From an uncultured Eubacteriales bacterium (GTDB taxonomy: Bacteria; Bacillota; Clostridia; Oscillospirales; Oscillospiraceae), in the NCBI GenBank assembly GCA_900553135.1, contig USCO01000144.1, positions 1 through 5,288 on the forward strand: a stretch of 5,288 nucleotides of DNA, read 5' to 3'. Positions 5,168 to 5,288 of the stretch are shown one piece after another. Numbering within the stretch: the first letter of the stretch is position 1; the number at the start of each line of letters is the position of its first letter. The translations under genes were made by a program, and so were the position numbers. The notes beneath the pieces were generated by a model. It worked only from the letters and a program-made list of their open reading frames with translations, ran no database searches and was not told the origin of the DNA.

Positions 5168-5288
5168 GCTGCTTCCCCCTTTCAATGACAGCATATCAGC
5201 CCCATCATAAAGATCCTTGAAGGCAGGATTAAGTTTTTTATAAACCTGCATTTTTGTTTTTTAAAAAACTTTGCAAAAAAACTCGAAT
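5168..5288. other. AT-rich upstream region at the window edge
   Basis: No gene is supported here. The sequence is much richer in A and T than the rest of the window, with runs of T6 (5234-5239), T5 (5251-5255), T6-A6 (5257-5268) and A7 (5275-5281). GTTTTTTAAAAAAC (5256-5269) is a perfect 14-bp palindrome, and AAGTTTTTT (5231-5239) is inverted at 5263-5271. The region probably holds the promoter of the - strand gene ending at 4664. Candidate - strand -10 boxes are TATAAA (5242-5237) and TATGAT (5209-5204), but neither has a good -35 partner, so no promoter is assigned. Confidence 0.5.

Overview
The window looks like a piece of chromosome from a GC-rich member of the Clostridia, perhaps an Oscillospiraceae-type gut anaerobe. 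This lineage call is inference. It rests on strong G/C preference at third codon positions, AT-rich intergenic gaps with consensus sigma-A-type promoters, strong AGGAGG-like ribosome sites, a SAM-I (S-box) riboswitch, and the styles of protein present. There are no mobile elements, CRISPR arrays, tRNA or rRNA genes visible.

Layout, left to right. Positions 1-909 (+) hold the 3' part of ahcY (S-adenosylhomocysteine hydrolase, short archaeal/Thermotoga-like type), cut by the window edge. A perfect-consensus promoter (921-948), a SAM-I riboswitch (aptamer about 969-1067) and its intrinsic terminator (1076-1105) precede metK (1135-2316, +), S-adenosylmethionine synthetase. After metK come an 11-bp direct repeat (2320-2351), a terminator (2366-2394) and a near-consensus promoter (2409-2437) for deoC (2495-3145, +), deoxyribose-phosphate aldolase. 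A 34-bp perfect palindrome (3164-3197) serves as a bidirectional terminator between deoC and the convergent gene 3210-4526 (-), an 11-helix sodium:neurotransmitter symporter (NSS/SNF) family transporter. That transporter has its own perfect-consensus promoter (4602-4629, -). The last gene, 4664-5167 (-), is a small cytosolic protein with the layout of circularly permuted NlpC/P60 (papain-like) enzymes. Its upstream region (5168-5288) is AT-rich.

How the genes fit together. ahcY and metK are neighbouring steps of the activated methyl cycle: MetK makes SAM, methyltransferases turn it into SAH, and AhcY splits SAH into homocysteine and adenosine. metK has a SAM-sensing leader, so its transcription should fall when SAM is plentiful. 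deoC (deoxyribose catabolism), the symporter and the NlpC/P60-like gene each seem to be separate transcription units with no obvious pathway link.

I found no convincing evidence for a wholly new system. The observations most worth checking are the symporter's altered gate and binding-site residues, the uncharacterised permuted NlpC/P60-like protein, the possible double use of the riboswitch terminator to end ahcY transcripts, and the spaced repeat after metK.
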